Source: an uncultured Nitrospirales bacterium (lineage in GTDB: Bacteria; Nitrospirota; Nitrospiria; Nitrospirales; UBA8639). From it: a stretch of 64,000 nt of DNA. The position numbers and the translations under genes were made by a program. The DNA lies in NCBI GenBank assembly GCA_951812745.1, contig OX638327.1:558001-622000 (forward strand). Reading direction: 5' to 3'. The notes beneath the pieces were generated by a model, which worked only from the letters and a program-made list of their open reading frames with translations, had not been told where the DNA came from and did no database searches. Shown here in pieces: positions 12,199 through 21,042 of this stretch (its first letter is position 1; the number at the start of each line of letters is the position of its first letter).

Positions 12199-14616
12199 AT
12201 GTCCGACCATAGTTCAGAAACGCAACAAGTCCTTGAATGGCCGCAAGTGCTCGAGGTGTTGGCCTTACAGGCGCATTCCGCGCCGGGGGCTGAGTTGTGC
12301 CGGCGGCTGCCGTTGGAAGACACGCTCGAACTCGCGCAACGGCGCATGCAGGAAACCACGGATATGCTGGAATTGCATCATGCGCCCGTGCCGTTCCCCG
12401 CCGTGCAATTCGAAGACTCGTCACAAGCCCTGGAAAAGGCGGAAAAGGGCGGGATCCTGGACCTCCAGACGTTGCGAGCGCTCTCCGTCATGATCCACGT
12501 GGCCGTAGCGGTGCGACGCTGTCTTGCGGTGAATCAACAAACCGCGCCCGCCCTGTTTTCTTATTATGCCTCCCTGCCGGATCTGTCCGAACTGCGACAG
12601 GAGATCGACCGGTGCGTGAGCGAAGAAGGAGAAATGCTCGGTCAGGCTTCACCGGCCTTGGCCGAAGCGCTCCGTACGGCTCAAGGGTTGAAACAGCGCA
12701 TACGCCGGCGCGTGGAGACCATGGTGGCGTCCTCACGCTACCGGGAGTTGCTGCAGGAACCGTATTATGCCCAGCGGGAGAACCGGTACGTCCTGCCGAT
12801 CAAAGCCGAGCGCCAGCACGACATCCCCGGGATCGTGCATGATATGTCGGCCAGCGGCGCCACGGTGTTTTTGGAACCCCGTGAACTCATCGACCTGAAC
12901 AACCAGATCAAAGTCGCCGAGTTGCAAGTCACCCGTGAAATCAACCGGATTCTGCAGGAACTCACGGACCGGGTTGTGGAGCACCTGCCGGACTTGCGGA
13001 GCCTGCTGCACGTCCTGACCATCCTGGACGCCATCGGAGCCAAAGCGCGATTGAGTGTCCGCATGAACGGCACGCCGGTGCGTCTCAATACGGACGGGCA
13101 CATTCGTTTGTGGAAAGCCCGCCATCCCTTGCTGCCGTTGACCATAGAGCAGGTGGTGGCCAACGACGTCATGTTTGAAAAGGATGCCGCCGTGTTGGTG
13201 ATTTCCGGGCCGAATACCGGCGGAAAGACCGTGCTGCTGAAGCTGGTGGGCTTGTGTAGCCTGATGGTGCGGGGCGGGCTCCATCTGCCCTGCGGGGACG
13301 GTTCGGAAATGGCGTTTTTCGAGGACACCTTCGCGGACATCGGCGATGCGCAGGACCTGACCAAAGACCTGTCCAGTTTTTCCGCCCACGTCAGAAAACT
13401 CATCGACCTGCTCAAGCATATCGAACACCGCACCGGCGGCGCGTCACCGCACACGCTGGTGCTGCTGGACGAGGTCATCAGTTCGACCGATCCCGCCGAG
13501 GGCGCGGCCTTGGCCGAAGCCCTCCTCCGCCGGTTCGCCGAACTCAATCTCAAGGTCGTGGTGACCACGCATTACAATTCCTTGAAGACCCTGGCCTTGT
13601 CGACCCCCGGGTTTCTGAACGCCAGCCTGGAATTCGACGTGAACACGCTGGCGCCGACGTACCGCTTCATTCCCGGCATCCCCGGCGGGTCCTCCGCGCT
13701 CGACATCGCCGGTCGTCTGGGCATGGACCCGTCGATTCTCGACCAAGCGTTGAGCCTGGTTCATCAGGAAGACCGCCAACTCGATCATATCTTCGCGGAC
13801 CTGCAACACACTCACCAGGAATTGAAGGAAGATCGGGAAGTAGCCCGGACCCAACGCGAAACAGCCGACCGTGAAGCTGAGGAAGCGCGGACGATCGCCG
13901 ACCGGCTGCGCTCCGTCGAACGCGAAGAAATCAAGAAAATGAAAAAGAAGTTCCGGGAGGAGTTGGCGGCCGCGCGTGCGGAGATTCGCCGGATCACCGA
14001 GTCGTTGCAACGGCAACGGACGTGGACGCACGCGCAGGAAGCGAAAGGTCTCCTGCAACGCGTTGCGGATACCGTAAACCAACAAACCCGGACGTCGTTC
14101 GAGACGGTTCCCATCGAATCGCTCGAGAAAGGCGACGTCGTGGAAATCGCCAACCTGGATACGCTGGGGCGGTTACTCGAAAAACCCGAAGGCAAGAAAT
14201 CCGTTCGTGTGCAGATCGGGGCCTCCGAAATGTCCGTCCACGTGAACCGGCTCGTGGGAATCGGAAAAGGAGAGGGGATGCCCCAACCGGCCTCCAATAC
14301 GGCGCAACCCGCACCGCGCTCGGTGACACCGGGCCTTTCCGCCGGGGACGCGCCGGTGGGCGCAACGGCGTCGGGTTTCGCCGGGATCGACCTGCGGGGG
14401 CACACCGCGGAAGAAGCGCTTGAACAACTGACGGTACAGTTGGACCAGGCCTTGCTGCGCAACGCCAAATCCGTCCGGATCATTCACGGGCATGGGACAG
14501 GAAAGCTCAAGGCCGCGATCCGGGAATTTCTCGCGCAGTCGGCCTACGTCGCGGAGTTTCGACCGGGGGCGAAGGAAGAAGGCGGAGACGGTGTGACGAT
14601 GGCGGAGCTGACGTAA
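12199..14616 (+). CDS. mutS2: MutS2 family endonuclease/ATPase
   Basis: 805 residues, normal for MutS2. The protein lacks the mismatch-recognition domain of MutS. It has an N-terminal core/lever region, an ABC ATPase domain with Walker A GPNTGGKT at about 337-344 and Walker B (TLVLLDEVISSTDPAEGAAL) near 420, a long charged coiled coil (about 530-620) and a C-terminal Smr nuclease domain (IDLRGHTAEEAL at 731, IIHGHGTGKL near 760). MutS2 acts on recombination intermediates and, in some bacteria, on collided ribosomes. The ATG at 12199 gives the usual N-terminus. The gene ends 3 nt from the convergent queG stop, so the two transcripts may overlap. Confidence 0.95.
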   Translation: MSDHSSETQQVLEWPQVLEVLALQAHSAPGAELCRRLPLEDTLELAQRRMQETTDMLELHHAPVPFPAVQFEDSSQALEKAEKGGILDLQTLRALSVMIHVAVAVRRCLAVNQQTAPALFSYYASLPDLSELRQEIDRCVSEEGEMLGQASPALAEALRTAQGLKQRIRRRVETMVASSRYRELLQEPYYAQRENRYVLPIKAERQHDIPGIVHDMSASGATVFLEPRELIDLNNQIKVAELQVTREINRILQELTDRVVEHLPDLRSLLHVLTILDAIGAKARLSVRMNGTPVRLNTDGHIRLWKARHPLLPLTIEQVVANDVMFEKDAAVLVISGPNTGGKTVLLKLVGLCSLMVRGGLHLPCGDGSEMAFFEDTFADIGDAQDLTKDLSSFSAHVRKLIDLLKHIEHRTGGASPHTLVLLDEVISSTDPAEGAALAEALLRRFAELNLKVVVTTHYNSLKTLALSTPGFLNASLEFDVNTLAPTYRFIPGIPGGSSALDIAGRLGMDPSILDQALSLVHQEDRQLDHIFADLQHTHQELKEDREVARTQRETADREAEEARTIADRLRSVEREEIKKMKKKFREELAAARAEIRRITESLQRQRTWTHAQEAKGLLQRVADTVNQQTRTSFETVPIESLEKGDVVEIANLDTLGRLLEKPEGKKSVRVQIGASEMSVHVNRLVGIGKGEGMPQPASNTAQPAPRSVTPGLSAGDAPVGATASGFAGIDLRGHTAEEALEQLTVQLDQALLRNAKSVRIIHGHGTGKLKAAIREFLAQSAYVAEFRPGAKEEGGDGVTMAELT

Positions 14617-14619
14617 CCT

Positions 14620-15603
14620 TCAAGACCGGGGTTCGTTCGCCAGGGCAATAGCGACGTTGCGTTGGAACCCCGCAAACTTCGCGCGCCGGATAGGGGAGCG
14701 GGCAAAGGTCCGGGAAAATTCCTCCTCGCTCAAGGCCGAGAGCCTGGTCAGGTTCGGACCCTGCGTCAGGTCGGTGGGATGCATGGTCGGTTCGTCCGTC
14801 GCCGGAGCGAAGGCATTGTACGGGCATACGTCCAAACAATCATCGCAGCCGAAGATGCGGTTGCCCATTCGGGTTTGAAGGTCTTGATCCAGCGAACGCC
14901 CGTCCCCGCGGTATTCGATCGTGACGTACGACAGACATTTCGTGGCATCGACCACGTAGGGATCGGCAATCGCTCCGGTCGGACAGGCGCGAATGCACAG
15001 CGTGCAGGTCCCGCACAGATCGGCCCCGGGTTCGTCAGGTTCCAACTCCGCGGTGGTGAGGATTTCTCCCAGCAGCAGCCACGAGCCGAAGGCAGGGGAG
15101 ACGAGATTGGAATGCTTACCGACCCACCCCAAGCCGGCTTGCTGTGCCCAGAATTTCTCCATCACCGGGCCCGTGTCCACGTAATGGCGCGTGGAACAAT
15201 CCGGTTCGAGAGCCTTGAGCACCTGTTCCAGAGCCTTGAGCTTTTTCTTGAACACCCGATGATAATCCTCACCCCAGGCATACCGGGCAATCCGGCCGTT
15301 GCCCCGTCGCTCATCCGCAGCCGCGTCGGTCCAGTAATTCAGACCGACGGAAAGAATCGAACGGCAGTTCGGCAACACCTGCGTGGGGTCGGCACGCCGT
15401 TCGGGACTGCGTCCCATCCACGCCATTGTGCCGTGATAACCTTGGGCCAACCAATGTCGCAGGTGCTCGAAAAGGGTTATAGGGGAACGACTCGTCGAAG
15501 AGGAATTCTGACGCTGATGCGATACAGGGACGCGGGCGATGCCCACCGCATGAAACCCCTGCTCAAGAGCGGCTTGTTTCAGAAGACGGGTAGTCGACGA
15601 CAC
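14620..15603 (-). CDS. queG: Epoxyqueuosine reductase QueG
   Basis: 327 residues. QueG reduces epoxyqueuosine to queuosine at tRNA wobble position 34, using cobalamin and two [4Fe-4S] clusters. The sequence shows RYAWGEDYHRVFKKKL and YVDTGPVMEKFWAQQAGLGWVGKHSNL, which are diagnostic, plus the ferredoxin-like cysteines LCGTCTLCIRACPTGAI and, later, FGCDDCLDVCPYN. The C-terminal HEAT-like extension of some QueG proteins is absent, giving the short form. The GTG at 15603 is preceded by GAGGAG. The gene stands alone, convergent with mutS2. Cobalamin dependence fits with a Co/Ni transporter nearby, but no functional link is shown. Confidence 0.95.
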   Translation of the reverse strand: MSSTTRLLKQAALEQGFHAVGIARVPVSHQRQNSSSTSRSPITLFEHLRHWLAQGYHGTMAWMGRSPERRADPTQVLPNCRSILSVGLNYWTDAAADERRGNGRIARYAWGEDYHRVFKKKLKALEQVLKALEPDCSTRHYVDTGPVMEKFWAQQAGLGWVGKHSNLVSPAFGSWLLLGEILTTAELEPDEPGADLCGTCTLCIRACPTGAIADPYVVDATKCLSYVTIEYRGDGRSLDQDLQTRMGNRIFGCDDCLDVCPYNAFAPATDEPTMHPTDLTQGPNLTRLSALSEEEFSRTFARSPIRRAKFAGFQRNVAIALANEPRS

Positions 15604-15643
15604 GAAAGAGACTCCTCAACTCTACGAGCAATTTACTAGAGTG

Positions 15644-15692
15644 GTCATTCCGAGTGAAGCGAGGAATCTGCTTTTTCCGAAGAGGGAAAAGT
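15644..15692. repeat. Dispersed intergenic repeat with hairpins, copy B
   Basis: GTCATTCCGAGTGAAGCGAG followed by GAATCTG (15644-15670) is the common ATTCC...GGAAT repeat type. It runs directly into the 22-bp element at 15671-15692, which is identical to 8981-9002. The compound shows that at least two repeat modules combine in this genome. Confidence 0.65.
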
Positions 15693-15722
15693 CGGGAGGT
15701 AGAAGCTTTATGGCGCTTCCTT

Positions 15723-16112
15723 CTAATCCTTATAGACTTTTCTCGGTTGAGTGGTCATAGGATTATCGCCACACGTAAACATCACGCTGAACCGGGCCGA
15801 ACAATTATCCGTGCCGCACGGACCACAGGAGCCGACGATCTTGGTCTTCCAGTCGGTTTTTTCCTGATCGATGGCACAGCTTGTCTTGCCGCCCTTGGAA
15901 ACGTCGATCCACGGATCGTCATAGCCGGGATAGTTGGCGACCGTGCATCCTGACGGGATCGGCACCTCACACGTGCGGCCTTGCTCTCCCTTGACCATGC
16001 CTAAATTGCAGATCGACTCAGTCCGGGGTTCGGCATAGGAGGCCCCCGTGCCACCCATAACCAGGATTCCGCTTAATACGAGTGCCAGAGACAGTGCCAA
16101 GTGTTTCATCAT
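15723..16112 (-). CDS. Cys-rich exported protein, unknown
   Basis: 129 residues. A clear signal peptide (MMKHLALSLALVLSGILVMG, then GTGASYAEP) is followed by a mature domain of about 100 residues with eight cysteines, including a GSCGPCGTDNCSARF cluster near 95-109 and FTCGDN. The even number of Cys after an export signal suggests disulphides in the periplasm or outside. I recognise no enzyme motif. GAGAGGA precedes the ATG at a good distance. It lies between queG and the YbdK-type gene on the same strand but with spacing too large to claim an operon. The function is unknown. Confidence 0.7.
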   Translation of the reverse strand: MMKHLALSLALVLSGILVMGGTGASYAEPRTESICNLGMVKGEQGRTCEVPIPSGCTVANYPGYDDPWIDVSKGGKTSCAIDQEKTDWKTKIVGSCGPCGTDNCSARFSVMFTCGDNPMTTQPRKVYKD

Positions 16113-16237
16113 GCGAGTCCTCTCTCGATTCTTTGATCCCGTAAACGGCGAAGTTTTCTCTACAATAGAACGCGCCGATCACAAGAGCAAGTGATTTTCC
16201 TCTGCAGGAGGGCAGAGGTGAGAGAACCGGAATTTGG

Positions 16238-17374
16238 CTACGCGACGTCCATCGTTTCCCGGATGACCAGGTCGGCAACGGACCGCAACGCGGCTTCTAT
16301 GTTATCGCCTTCGAGCCGGCGTAGCCGAAAGTGGTCGATCTGCCGATCCGCGCCGGTACCCTCTCGGATGATCGCGAGGGAGTGGCGTAATTCCGCCTCG
16401 CAGCCGAGTGCCTGAGCATCTTCGGCGAGGTCCTCGACGAGCGCCGACAGGTGGTCGTTAATGTCGATGCGTCCGCCTACGGCCACGTCGCCCAAAAACG
16501 CCAGCACCCCGTAGCGCGCCGCCAGCCACCGGTTTTCGGCAATGATTTCGGATGGTGGTTCCGGTGGCAGCGCGTCGTCGGCGTCATGGCGGAGCAGCTT
16601 GCGGATGAGAGAGACGTACACCGCGGCGACGGCGAGGGCGTCGTTAAGGCAGGTGCAGACGTCGCAGATGCGCAACTCGATCGTGGGGTACTTCGGCGAC
16701 GGCCGGAGATCCCACCATAACTCGCTGCCGTCGTCGATGAATTTGAGAGACCGGTACGCGTCCAACAGGCTCTCATAGTCGCGTCGCGAGGCAAATGCCG
16801 GTGGGAGACCGAACCGCGGCACCACGCTCAAGAGGTTCAGACGATAGGATTTGAACCCGGTTTCCCGTCCCGCGCTGAATGGTGACGATGCGGATAAGGC
16901 GTTCAGCAAGGGGAGGTAGCGGCGCAGGGCGGTCATGACCCGGATCCGCGAGTCGGGGTCGCCGAATCCGGCGTGAATATGCATGCCGCCCACAAGAAAG
17001 GACCGTCTTTCCTGATAAGTAATTGCAAGTCGCTGATACCGCTCCTTCGGCGTGGGCAGTTGCATCCGCCAGTCGGCGAACGGATGTGTGGACGATGCGA
17101 TCACGGCAATCTCGTGATGCTGCGCGGCATCGATAACCAGGCGACGCGTCTCGGTCAGCGCCTCGCGCAATTCGGTAAAATTCGCGCAGACCCTCGTGTT
17201 GGTCTCGATTTGAGAACGAAGGAATTCGCGCACCACGGTATGTGGCCCGCTGGCCCGCTCGCAGGTTTCGAAGATCGCGGGATCGGGATCGGCGATCAAA
17301 TCCCGCGATTCCGGGTCGATGAGAAAAAACTCCTCCTCGACTCCAAGCGTGATGTTTAAGTCGGTGTCGTTCAT
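16238..17374 (-). CDS. YbdK-type carboxylate-amine ligase (GCS2 family)
   Basis: 378 residues from the ATG at 17374; a GTG at 17392 is also in frame. Members of the GCS2 family join an amino acid carboxylate to an amine using ATP, with glutamate-cysteine ligase activity in some cases. The N-terminus LGVEEEFFLIDPESRDL is the family signature. The sequence also shows RSFLVGGMHIHAGFGDPDSR (about 128-147), GFKSYRLNLLSVVPRFGLP and the WWDLRPSPKYPTIELRICDVC metal/ATP-site block near 235-256. The length is standard. There is no signal peptide. It is a single gene, and a repeat element lies upstream of its start. Confidence 0.9.
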   Translation of the reverse strand: MNDTDLNITLGVEEEFFLIDPESRDLIADPDPAIFETCERASGPHTVVREFLRSQIETNTRVCANFTELREALTETRRLVIDAAQHHEIAVIASSTHPFADWRMQLPTPKERYQRLAITYQERRSFLVGGMHIHAGFGDPDSRIRVMTALRRYLPLLNALSASSPFSAGRETGFKSYRLNLLSVVPRFGLPPAFASRRDYESLLDAYRSLKFIDDGSELWWDLRPSPKYPTIELRICDVCTCLNDALAVAAVYVSLIRKLLRHDADDALPPEPPSEIIAENRWLAARYGVLAFLGDVAVGGRIDINDHLSALVEDLAEDAQALGCEAELRHSLAIIREGTGADRQIDHFRLRRLEGDNIEAALRSVADLVIRETMDVA

Positions 17375-17392
17375 CCCGGTAAGATATCGCAC

Positions 17393-17894
17393 TCACCGCG
17401 TGTGGAACAAGACGCGAATAACAATCGCGCCTTCTTCCTTCCGTCATTTCTGCGGAAGCAGGCATCCAGACCGTTCCTGCGCTGTCGCCCCGGAAAAGTG
17501 TTGTCGACTCAGGTCTCCGCTAGGCGACTGTCCGAGTTCGACTTTCCTGTGAATGAATCGCTGATTGCCGAGTATCCATTTTCTTCGAGAGATCAGGCGC
17601 GACTATATGACATATCACTCTATGTACACATATATGGCTTTATCTCTCTATCAAGGGTCCGATCTCTTTGAGCACATCGAGAGTGGATTTTTTTGAGAAA
17701 GAAAGCGCCGGCCTTGGTTGCAGGCGATAATTCGCTGGCTCGTTGACCTGTACGCTGCCCAATAGGAAAAGCGCTTCAAAAGGCGCTCTCCCTGACGATT
17801 CTCTGAACCACAACACGCAGGCTTAAAGGGAATCATCTATCCTGATCAAACGCTTGCATCGGTTCATGCTTTCAGCTTCGGATGGTTTTCTACA
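17393..17894. other. 502-bp intergenic region
   Basis: No convincing gene. It contains the repeat at 17443-17469. It also holds a short stem AGCGC/GCGCT (17770-17787) that, read on the minus strand, is followed by TTTCC; this could be a weak terminator for the gene ending at 17895. Between 17590 and 17650 the sequence becomes AT-rich. Confidence 0.5.
17443..17469. repeat. Dispersed hairpin repeat, diverged copy
   Basis: GTCATTTCTGCGGAAGCAGG followed by CATCCAG is a recognisable variant of the GTCATTCCCGCGAAAGCGGG-AATCCAG intergenic repeat. CTGC/GCAG forms the core stem. The element at 7620 is a relative. Confidence 0.55.
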
Positions 17895-18773
17895 TCATTC
17901 GTTTGGGTCGGTTTCAACGGGTTCACCTATCATCTCACGGTATCGTTTGACGCACGGCCAGATCTTCCGATACCCAAGCCGCCTCGCTTCTTCATTATTT
18001 TTGGCACATCGTTTTACCAATCCGGCGTAGCGGTCTTGGTTTAACATATAGACCACGAACCTGGAATAGCCGGTGATGGTCTCCTTCACGCATGGCGTAT
18101 CATCAACTGCCGTTTTTTCATTGTTTTCTTTGATCACAAAATCGTTGTAAGTCCGAGCATTGACCAATTCTTTGTACCTATTCAGCAAATAACTATTTGA
18201 ATAAAAGAGTTCTATGTCCATTTTCTCTGCCTGTTGTTGCTCTGCATAGCTTCCCTCTTCAATGTCCCATGACATCCCTAGCTTTTTGATCGTATATAGG
18301 GGGTTTGTGGTACAGGTCCTCACAATATCGTCCAGAGTTTCCAAACATTCGACGACCTTTACCGGATCATCAGATTGTAAAATAGCCTTACAATGCGTGG
18401 CCCGTTTCTTGTGACCTTGGCCTGCCTTGGCGTGGGCGATAGCTTCATCAAAGGCAGCCGCTGCACGAGCGGCGTATGACTTGGCCCAGGCGTCCATTTC
18501 TTCTTGGGTTTTGGCTTCTTCGGACCGGGCACTGACTTCGTTGATGGCGGCTTTATATTCAGAGAGAGCTTCAAGCGTCGCCAGGGGTACAACCAAGGCT
18601 TCATCGATGGCTCCGAACAAGGTCTCCGCAGACGCGACTGCCGACACGCTTCTCTGTGTGGCTTTGTCGAGTTCGGCCACGGACTCGGACAGCGTCTCGG
18701 CAAACGCAGCCGCCGGCACGCTTCCCAGCAGAACGATAACGACAAAGAAGCTCTTGAACAAAATGGTCTTCAT
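17895..18773 (-). CDS. Exported hypothetical protein, 292 aa
   Basis: A signal peptide, MKTILFKSFFVVIVLLGSVP followed by AAAFAET, predicts export with cleavage after AFA (about 25). The next 95 residues are Ala/Glu-rich and helical, likely coiled coil (ELDKATQRSVSAVASAETLF to AAAAFDEAIAHAKAGQ). A more globular part carries six cysteines in the mature chain (HCKAI, VVECLETL, RTCTTN, TPCVKE, KRCAKN, WPCVKR), suggesting disulphides. I know of no matching family. AGGAGC precedes the ATG. It is divergent from the HEPN-like gene at 18950, and the two share a 176-bp promoter region with a short hairpin. Confidence 0.7.
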   Translation of the reverse strand: MKTILFKSFFVVIVLLGSVPAAAFAETLSESVAELDKATQRSVSAVASAETLFGAIDEALVVPLATLEALSEYKAAINEVSARSEEAKTQEEMDAWAKSYAARAAAAFDEAIAHAKAGQGHKKRATHCKAILQSDDPVKVVECLETLDDIVRTCTTNPLYTIKKLGMSWDIEEGSYAEQQQAEKMDIELFYSNSYLLNRYKELVNARTYNDFVIKENNEKTAVDDTPCVKETITGYSRFVVYMLNQDRYAGLVKRCAKNNEEARRLGYRKIWPCVKRYREMIGEPVETDPNE

Positions 18774-18842
18774 GGTTTTATTGCTCCTGGTGTGCGTGAT
18801 GGTTCAGTTGCTTGTTCGACACAAGCGTAGAAAAAGACAGGA

Positions 18843-18891
18843 AGAGCCGCCAAAGGCTCTCATGTTTTGCGTGGGCAAACACATATATAAT
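18843..18891. promoter_or_regulatory. Divergent promoter region with hairpin and TATAAT
   Basis: AGAGCC (18843-18848) and GGCTCT (18855-18860) form a 6-bp stem. A TATAAT at 18886-18891 lies 58 bp before the ATG of the HEPN-like gene, but no good -35 sits at 16-18 bp. The element could serve either of the two divergent genes. Confidence 0.35.
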
Positions 18892-18949
18892 TCCCTTACG
18901 ATAGAGGGAAAAGGGCTATATTATGCTTTAATTTTGGGAAGGAGAGTCT

Positions 18950-20182
18950 ATGGCTGATGATATCTTTAGCGAAACTGACGAATTCATGAAAGAAGTTATG
19001 AACGATCCCGAAAGCCAGCGCGAAATGCAGCGTAAAATAGAAGAATGGGAGACGCAACGCCTCGATATTATATCGAGGCCTCAATCAGGGCCTGAGGCAC
19101 TCACCGACGGGGAAATCCTGAACCTCATAGGCAAAGGATTCGATCTCTTCTGCGAGGTCCCGTTTGGCAATCACTACGATCATCTCATCGAGCGACTTTC
19201 TTTTACGCATAGTGAGCTTGAGGTTGACGATGAACGTAAGTTGAAAACAACATGGACGACGTTCCTGAACGAAGCTGACACTACATTCGACGAATTAATC
19301 CTGAGTGAGGGCGTGGCTGGATGGTACGAGGAACGTGAGATGTACGCTCATGCCATTGCTGTCTATGAACATTTATATACTCTTGTTCGTCGCGGTGAGC
19401 TTGGGTGTGATCATTTCGATCAGAGGTTTGATTCGAGCGAGAGAAGTTTGCTCGAAATCTGGCTGGGCAGTCTCGTTTCTCTCTACTACTATCGCCTAAA
19501 ACAACCTGAGCGAGCGAGACATTTTTGCGAACTTATCGAAGATTATTACAATGATGACTATGTATCTCTCGTGGGGTCTGCGGAAGCCATCTCCTGGAGA
19601 GATGAACTGAGTCGTGCCGCTATTAACCCAAGATTTCAAACAGACTTGGATGCGGCGCAGAACAGACTGAGACATGAATACGGCTCATTATTTGACGATC
19701 TCCACAATAGAACTAAGAAGTTTGTCGTAGGGGCGGAGTTGTGGAGCGACAAGCATTGGATAAAAATCAATCCTTGGTCAGTTCCTCTACGCTGGGCGCT
19801 GTCGATAGAGTCGGAATTTCATTATCAGGTATTTCAGCCCAACCGGCATCAGATCGAAAGATTGCTTGGTGACGATGCCCCACGTCGTAACCAGATATGT
19901 GGTTTAGGGCAAATTATCACAGTGTTTGAAGAAGCAGGACCCAACGTTGGTCTAAGCTGCATATTAGCCCCTAAGCGCAATAGAGAATTTCTTACTTCTC
20001 GGGATACGCTTGCAAAACTGAAGGTTGTACGTAACGATCGCAATCGAGTCGCCCATGCCAGCGAAAGGAACGCCTATACCTTGGCGGAGAGCCTTGATTT
20101 TGTCGAGAAAATTCGAAAGACCAAATGGGTGTTCAAATTTTTGGACGCGTTGCAGCCGAAAAACCGCTCTACTCGCAACTGA
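18950..20182 (+). CDS. Hypothetical protein with a HEPN-like C-terminus
   Basis: 410 residues, soluble, acidic N-terminal half with several Asp/Glu clusters, then a helical repeat-like middle (AIAVYEHLYTLVRRGELG, SLYYYRLKQPERARHFCELI) resembling TPR-type helices. Near the C-terminus, LKVVRNDRNRVAH places R364-N365 and H369 in the R-x4-H pattern typical of HEPN RNase domains, followed by a predicted helix (TLAESLDFVEKIRKTKWVF). The GGAAGGAG at 18937 gives a strong ribosome-binding site for the ATG at 18950. The gene is more AT-rich than the core genes and sits just before a VapBC pair, a common setting for defence or stress genes. The HEPN assignment rests on one motif and is tentative. No nucleotidyltransferase partner is adjacent. 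Confidence 0.7.
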   Translation: MADDIFSETDEFMKEVMNDPESQREMQRKIEEWETQRLDIISRPQSGPEALTDGEILNLIGKGFDLFCEVPFGNHYDHLIERLSFTHSELEVDDERKLKTTWTTFLNEADTTFDELILSEGVAGWYEEREMYAHAIAVYEHLYTLVRRGELGCDHFDQRFDSSERSLLEIWLGSLVSLYYYRLKQPERARHFCELIEDYYNDDYVSLVGSAEAISWRDELSRAAINPRFQTDLDAAQNRLRHEYGSLFDDLHNRTKKFVVGAELWSDKHWIKINPWSVPLRWALSIESEFHYQVFQPNRHQIERLLGDDAPRRNQICGLGQIITVFEEAGPNVGLSCILAPKRNREFLTSRDTLAKLKVVRNDRNRVAHASERNAYTLAESLDFVEKIRKTKWVFKFLDALQPKNRSTRN

Positions 20183-20279
20183 CAAACGCCGGCGCCGCTA
20201 CGATGATGAAGAAAGGTAGGGCCGTCCTCATCGAGACAATGTTGACATCAGATGCGCTACAGCTTATCATCATCACATC

Positions 20280-20519
20280 ATGCCGAGAACGACCGTTGAC
20301 ATTGATGGGCCTCTTTTGAAGGAACTCAAAACCCTTCAAAAGAGAGAAAACCGATCATTGGGACAAATTATGTCTCAACTGCTGGCGGAAGCTCTCTTTC
20401 AAAGGAGAAAAACCCCGCGAGTCTCCAAACTGCCTTGGGTGTCTCGTTCTATGAAGGCCCGCATTGATTTTTCCGACAAAGAGGCCCTTTATGCCCTGCT
20501 TGATGAGAACGTGAAGTGA
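20280..20519 (+). CDS. vapB: VapB-type ribbon-helix-helix antitoxin
   Basis: 79 residues. The N-terminus PRTTVDIDGPLLKELKTLQK reads as a beta strand followed by the first helix of a ribbon-helix-helix DNA-binding fold, continued by ENRSLGQIMSQLLAEALF. The C-terminal part (KLPWVSRSMKARIDFSDKEA then LYALLDENVK) would wrap the toxin. Antitoxins of this kind bind the operator of their own operon and neutralise VapC. The stop overlaps the vapC GTG by 3 nt (GTGA), so translation is coupled. The ATG at 20280 follows no strong ribosome-binding site, which would be consistent with tight control. Confidence 0.85.
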   Translation: MPRTTVDIDGPLLKELKTLQKRENRSLGQIMSQLLAEALFQRRKTPRVSKLPWVSRSMKARIDFSDKEALYALLDENVK

Positions 20520-20950
20520 GTTATTCGGTCGATGCGAATATCTTTTTGTATGCATCGGATCGGGCCAGTTCTCATCATTCCTCAGCCCTGGAGTTCCTTC
20601 AAAGCTGTACCATCCATTCTGAGCCGTGGTACGTGGCTTGGCCGACGTTGATGGCGTATCTCCGGGTGGCGACTCACCCTCTGATCTTCTCTCACCCTTT
20701 GACCCCACAGGAAGCCCTTGGAAATATCCAGGCCCTCTTACGGTTACCCCATGTGAGACCATTGTCCGAAGCGGATGGATTTTTTGAAATCTATCGAGAA
20801 GTGACGCGAGACTTTCCCGTACGGGGAAACTTGGTTCCCGATGCGCATTTGGCGGCCCTTCTGCAACAACATGACGTCCTCAAGCTGTACACCATGGATA
20901 GAGACTTCAGGAAATTTGATTTTTTGGATGTCCGAAATCCGCTGGAGTAG
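20516..20950 (+). CDS. vapC: VapC-type PIN-domain toxin
   Basis: 144 residues. PIN-domain endoribonuclease toxin. The first catalytic Asp is in SVDANIFLYAS (D6); the C-terminal acidic residues lie in GNLVPDAHLAALLQQHDV (D near 112) and LYTMDRDFRKF (D near 130). The segment WPTLMAYLRVATHPLIFSHP and the final NPLE are typical of the Mycobacterium-type PIN subfamily (TIGR00028-like). The start is GTG at 20516 overlapping the vapB stop. VapC toxins cleave tRNA or rRNA when not bound by antitoxin. The gene looks complete. Confidence 0.88.
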   Translation: MSYSVDANIFLYASDRASSHHSSALEFLQSCTIHSEPWYVAWPTLMAYLRVATHPLIFSHPLTPQEALGNIQALLRLPHVRPLSEADGFFEIYREVTRDFPVRGNLVPDAHLAALLQQHDVLKLYTMDRDFRKFDFLDVRNPLE

Positions 20951-20960
20951 GACGGTATCG

Positions 20961-21035
20961 GCGATTCCCGGTTTTTGAAGAATCGGCGGCGCTGCCGTTT
21001 TGATCCGTTCAGGGGAGGAAAGATTGGGGAATCGC
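20961..21035. terminator. Possible bidirectional structure between convergent genes
   Basis: GCGATTCCC (20961-20969) and GGGAATCGC (21027-21035) are exact 9-bp inverted repeats. Inside them, GGCGGC-GCT-GCCG is followed by TTTT. Placed between the convergent vapC and SurA-N genes, it may end both transcripts. Confidence 0.35.
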
Positions 21036-21042
21036 GAAGGAT

